Made by a program: the position numbers and the translations under genes. From Arthrinium phaeospermum (taxonomy: Eukaryota; Ascomycota; Sordariomycetes; Amphisphaeriales; Apiosporaceae), in the NCBI GenBank assembly GCA_006503535.1, contig QYRS01000010.1, positions 1,798,001 through 1,862,000 of the forward strand: a stretch of DNA of 64,000 bases, given 5' to 3'. Below the pieces are notes generated by a model. The model was not told the origin of the DNA and did no database searches. It saw only the letters and a program-made list of their open reading frames with translations. This document shows positions 60,219 through 64,000 of this stretch, in pieces (the first letter of the stretch is position 1; every line of letters begins with the position of its first letter).

Positions 60219-60590
60219 ATGTCGGCCGTCTTGGCTTACCGCCAACAACGACAGCAGCAGCATCACGGGTCCCTCCTAATTCGGGACTTCGGCTTCCGGT
60301 GGCTCTCTGCCTTTGGATCTGGCTCGCTCTTTCCAGGCCATTATGATGGGTCCCCTATCGTATCGGGGCCATTCAAGCTGTGCCAGCTTGCAAAGATTAC
60401 GCTCTGGATGACAATTTCGCTTAATAGCTTCGGGTCAGCTTTCTGCTTGAGGAGTCACGACATTCATTATTCAGCACTGTATCTGGCTTCCTCGTTCACC
60501 TGGACTCGTCAGGACCGATCGCAAATTGTTCCTCCATCTGCGGCTACAAAGTGGTGCAACATGGGTTTTGTAACATATCTTCCGCTCTAA
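60219..60590 (+). CDS. Orphan ORF, 123 aa, hypothetical
   Basis: An ATG-initiated frame with somewhat GC-rich third positions. Features: a Gln/His run near residues 9-16, RDFGFRWLSAFGSGSLFPGH, and a moderately hydrophobic centre (LAKITLWMTISLNSFGSAF). No domain, and no intron signals that extend it. Listed because it is the best ATG frame in the right part of the window; it may be chance. Confidence 0.22.
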   Translation: MSAVLAYRQQRQQQHHGSLLIRDFGFRWLSAFGSGSLFPGHYDGSPIVSGPFKLCQLAKITLWMTISLNSFGSAFCLRSHDIHYSALYLASSFTWTRQDRSQIVPPSAATKWCNMGFVTYLPL

Positions 60591-61964
60591 ATGCTTATAC
60601 CGAGTCGGCTTTTTGCCTACCTCGGCTGCACCCACAGATACCTACAGATGACCCAAGATGAGGAGACTGATGAATGACCTTCCAAAACCAAGCACCTACT
60701 ACTACTACCTAATCCTTCCTCTTCACGAGTGCTGCAGGGCCCACGGTAAGCCTCACCTTCGCCTAAATATGGTGCCTGCTCACCCACCACCCATCCCCCT
60801 GCCTGACCCTGACCCCTACCCCTCCACCACTCACCCCGTTTATGCATCGAAAGTCCAGCCACCAACTGCAACTGCAACTGCACCCAGGTGCGGTCATTCT
60901 GGGGTAATGCAGTGCGACGTCAGCCTGGGTCGCTATTGTGTAAGCACTTGGCTTGCTTTCGGCCCTTGGAGGTTGGGGGACAGAACTATTAGATTACGAC
61001 CTGGGTAGGTAGGTTACATATGTCGCTGACCTAACTTGGCATTGGATGATCTGATGATGATGATGACTACTTACCTACTTTTGCATGTAGGTAGTGCAAT
61101 GCATCTTACTTACCCTTATCTCCGGCTACCATGAATACCTATCCCATGCCCTTTTTAATTGAACCACACACACACACCTCCCCTTCGGGCTTGGGGCTGA
61201 TATGTATGGCCTATCGTCCCAGAACGGCAAGTTCACCACCTTTCCGCGACCTGAAGGAGCTACGGCAGGGCTCTCGTTTCGGGGCGGTCAGCAGGACAAA
61301 ACCCTCCATGTGTGCAAATGGGGACTTACATGCATTACCAAATTTTTGCCCCAGGTTAGGTCAGGTCAGACCCAATGCTGTGTTACTACTGTCTAGTGGC
61401 CGCAGAGTGCCAATACCTACAACGTGCCTGTTGACGTACATTTACAACATCGAAACCCGTATGCAAACACACAGCACCGAAGCTTGCCTCTTGACATACA
61501 GCCAGCTACCTAGCTGAACGCCATGCGAACCAGATGTGGCGTGCTAAGTAAGTGGCACTGCACTAGCAGCAGGATGCGTGGGAGAGATGGCATGTGGCGC
61601 TTTTGATCCTGACGATGGCTTGAGGAGGACCGACTGTTCGGTGTCCATCGCTCGCTATATTGTGCCACCTGAGAAGTGATCGGCAACGATATAGAGAGGC
61701 ACGGAAGAGTCAGCAACGACGACACCCACCATATCTGAGTGTCATCAATAGTTATTCCACGATGACAATCTTGACCTCTTTTTTCGTCTCAGCCCGCACC
61801 ACTTCCTCCGCTGGATTGACCTGAAGTCCGCTGTATTGGCCAGAGGTGCCAGTCAACAACACGTACTATACCGTGAGGTCCTCCTTTTCAGCTCTCGTCA
61901 GCTGGCGAGTTGGGCCGAGGCCGATCTAGCTTCGCGCGTGCGGCTGGGGTGGGATTGTGCGTTG

Positions 61965-62095
61965 GCTAGAGTGTGCATATGTGTGGGTGTGTGTAACGGT
62001 GTGGGTGTCTGGGTGAGTAAGATAGAGAGAGACGGAGAGAGTGTGGGCGTGAGTGTGAGTGCGAGTGTGAGTGTGTGTGGGTATGAGTATGGGGA
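61965..62095 (+). repeat. GT/GA-rich low-complexity tract
   Basis: An imperfect alternation of gtgtgtggg, gagagaga and gagtgtgagtg units over about 130 bp, purine/GT-rich on the plus strand. It is a degenerate dinucleotide microsatellite; no coding role is seen. Confidence 0.7.
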
Positions 62096-62151
62096 TAGCA
62101 GGTATCAATGTGTTTGCGTAGGTAGATATCCTCGTTTGAAGGTTGCTGTAG

Positions 62152-62453
62152 TCAGCGGTATATTGTCATCAAGGTGTCGATATGTAGGTACTGTTGCTCA
62201 TGAGGTTCAGGCTCCTCGTCGTCTCTTTTTGGGACTACTGACACACCGCAGGGTACACCATGGGGTTCACCACGGAGTACCCTGAACATCTCGAACAGGT
62301 CCTTCTTCCATTTCACCCCTCGCGCGAGGTAGATGTACTCGCCGTGGTCGAAGCACAGCGGCAATGCAACGCTGGGAATAAACTGCTTCTGCTTTGCGAC
62401 TGCGCGGCCAGGATGCCAAATGCCAAAGCAGTCTTGATTGCATACGCATGCAT
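62152..62453 (-). other. Overlapping protein-like frames, possible small gene
   Basis: Two frames overlap. One starts at the ATG at 62,453 and encodes 46 aa with a signal-peptide-like start (MHAYAIKTALAFGILAAQSQ), ending at 62,313. The other has no ATG but is strikingly protein-like from about 62,440 to its stop at 62,152 (for example FIPSVALPLCFDHGEYIYLA, KWKKDLFEMFRVLRGEP). A splice or a frameshift joining them would make a small secreted protein. No good donor/acceptor pair was found between them, so no gene is called. Confidence 0.3.
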
Positions 62454-62720
62454 ATATGCAAAGGAGGACACTATTTCCCCCCCTCTACATTGCCACTACA
62501 TGTGCAGCAGCAGCAGCAGGCTCAACAAGCCCCCTCACCGGCGGCCAATCAGCCGCCCCCGACCGAGACTCCGGCGCAAGCCAATGGAGAAGGGAAAAAA
62601 TTGAGATGCCTGTGAGACGCCATGCTTGTTTCTGCAAGCTCAGCCTGGTTGCCTCTTTCTGTCCGCCTTGCCGGACTGGCCTCTGGTTGGTCTGCAGCCG
62701 GTGGACGCGCCCCTCGCCTG

Positions 62721-62732
62721 CGCGCGCGCGCG
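62721..62732. repeat. (CG)6 microsatellite
   Basis: Six uninterrupted CG dinucleotides in a C/G-rich stretch. Confidence 0.7.
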
Positions 62733-63140
62733 ATCTATCAACTTGCCCGGCCGCCCGCCCCCTTGCATGGAGTATATGCACACTTAGAGATATAGGGAGA
62801 GGGCCTGTGCGCGTGCGTCTAGCTATACCCCGGGACCGGAGTTGTAGGCGTGCGCGCCTCTTTTATTTATTTCTCTTTGTCTACCTGGACCCCCTCATTC
62901 AGGAGAGAGGCACGAAAGAGACATGCATACATACATACATGCATATATACAGAGGGGGAAACGACGGACCTCGGTGGTGAGGGGGGAAGAGGGACAGCGA
63001 TGATACAGCAGAGAAAGAGAGAGCTGGAGGAGGGGTAGGCGCACGAATCGTTGGAGGCAGGCAGGCATACAGGAAGAGAAGGAAGGGCCGTGCCGGCCGT
63101 GGAAAGCCGTCTGGCCGCCCGCCCGCCCGCTGGAGCTGCT

Positions 63141-63166
63141 TGCTGCTGCTGCTGCTGCTGGCTGCT
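63141..63166 (+). repeat. (GCT)n trinucleotide microsatellite
   Basis: About seven to eight GCT repeats with one interruption. It lies in no supported reading frame. Confidence 0.75.
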
Positions 63167-63453
63167 GGTACTGCTCTCTTCCATTGGGTTTGTGGTACCC
63201 TGCAACGTCACGACTCCGTCACCTTCTTGGCAAGTGAGGCAAAGACCCTGGATTTAGCAGCGACCCAACGCCAGCTCGATTCTGGTTCGATATAGATAAA
63301 AAGAGGAGAGGAGGGGGAGGGAGAGGGGAGGGAGAAATATGATTACTGCAGAATCATACTGTATCATTTCCCGTCCAGCCCTCACGTTGGCCGCCGCGCG
63401 ACCTTTCTCCGGCCGATCCTCTCTATGCTAGTTTGCAACAAGTCCACCACGTG

Positions 63454-63843
63454 CTATGGCCGCCTAATCCTTTCTTTTCGGATTACCACTTCTCCCTGTG
63501 ACCCTGTTGTGGAATTATGCCATGGGACAACTGCAAAATGAAGATCGGGATGATAGAACGGGAAGAGGTGGTACAAGGCGTGATAAGGCAGAGACAGATT
63601 CAGTTTCCCTTGCAGCAAGTCTCGGATGACGCGATCAATATTGATGCCTGTCTCTCTTTCTGTGTTTTTCTTTTTCCTTTCTTCTCTACCTTCCATTTCC
63701 CCTGCCTGCAGATGTACTCGTCGATGTACCGAGGCTTGTAGACGTTTGACATGCTGTGTAAGACATCGTGGCCCCTCGACCCGTGTAACCTCCGCCATTC
63801 TTACTACATGCCTTCCATGGCCCATGTCATGGCACCATCGCAT
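63454..63843 (-). CDS. Orphan ORF, 129 aa, hypothetical
   Basis: An ATG-initiated frame with a charged central part (EERKKKNTERETG) and a more ordered-looking C-terminal half (DRVIRDLLQGKLNLSLPYHA). The charged part is the antisense of a pyrimidine-rich tract that may be a splice-site or promoter element on the other strand, which weakens the coding case. No family recognised. Confidence 0.2.
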   Translation of the reverse strand: MRWCHDMGHGRHVVRMAEVTRVEGPRCLTQHVKRLQASVHRRVHLQAGEMEGREERKKKNTERETGINIDRVIRDLLQGKLNLSLPYHALYHLFPFYHPDLHFAVVPWHNSTTGSQGEVVIRKERIRRP

Positions 63844-64000
63844 GTTTCGGAAGGCTCCGTCCCTCCGAAAATCGGGCTTCTAACTCATCACTGCATCACG
63901 TGGAATATCGCGAGCAATTTGCCCGCTGCTCGAGCATGAAAAAGGGCGGCCAGTTAGCCAGCCAGCGCATCGAGGTACTTTCAGGTCCCAAGTCCGAGAG

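Larger units (their letters stand above)
50358..64000. other. Gene-poor region of normal base composition
   Basis: About 13.6 kb with no confident protein gene, tRNA or rRNA that I could recognise. Weak orphan ORFs and simple repeats are listed separately. TAGGTAGG/ACCTACC motifs are frequent (for example around 61,003-61,110). A pyrimidine-rich run ending CTGCAG at 63,646-63,713 on the plus strand could be a 3' splice site or a promoter tract of a gene beyond the window. Confidence 0.5.

Overview
The window looks like nuclear DNA of a filamentous ascomycete (Pezizomycotina, probably a Sordariomycete). The reasons are short phase-consistent introns with GTAAGT/GTATGT-type donors, genes widely spaced on both strands, GC-biased third codon positions in the clear genes, and two islands of extreme AT richness with TpA excess and almost no CpA/TpG. 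That last signature is repeat-induced point mutation (RIP). No prokaryotic, viral or organellar features were seen. Species cannot be named from the sequence.

Layout. 1-11,281 is a RIP-degraded repeat block with two AT-rich minisatellites and a relic of an acidic tandem-repeat coding region. It may end in a copia-like long terminal repeat (11,282-11,615). 11.6-28.2 kb holds five genes: a three-exon C2H2 zinc-finger protein (-), the mRNA-export factor SAC3 (-), an acidic/low-complexity conserved-type protein whose reading frame changes near its 3' end (+), a nitronate monooxygenase (+) and a 2EXR-domain protein (-). 28.2-40.4 kb is gene-sparse but has normal base composition. It contains one credible four-exon small gene (33,706-34,444, -), a decayed coding fragment near 35.7-36.2 kb, a 29-G homopolymer and a few weak orphan frames. 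40.4-43.9 kb is a full-length phosphoinositide-specific phospholipase C (-) with all catalytic residues present. A small putative membrane protein (46,959-47,357, -) lies just left of the second AT island.

The second island (47,481-50,357) is delimited on both sides by about 41-45 bp imperfect inverted repeats flanked by TA. It is therefore best read as a RIP-inactivated TIR DNA transposon of Tc1/mariner type. From 50.4 to 64.0 kb no confident gene is seen, only weak orphan frames (some with signal-peptide or membrane-anchor character), simple repeats and the TAGGTAGG-type intergenic sequence common in this window.

The confident genes do not form a pathway or cluster. SAC3 acts in mRNA export, PLC in lipid/calcium signalling and the monooxygenase in nitronate detoxification. 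Many open frames on the opposite strand of the GC-rich genes are codon-bias shadows and are left out.
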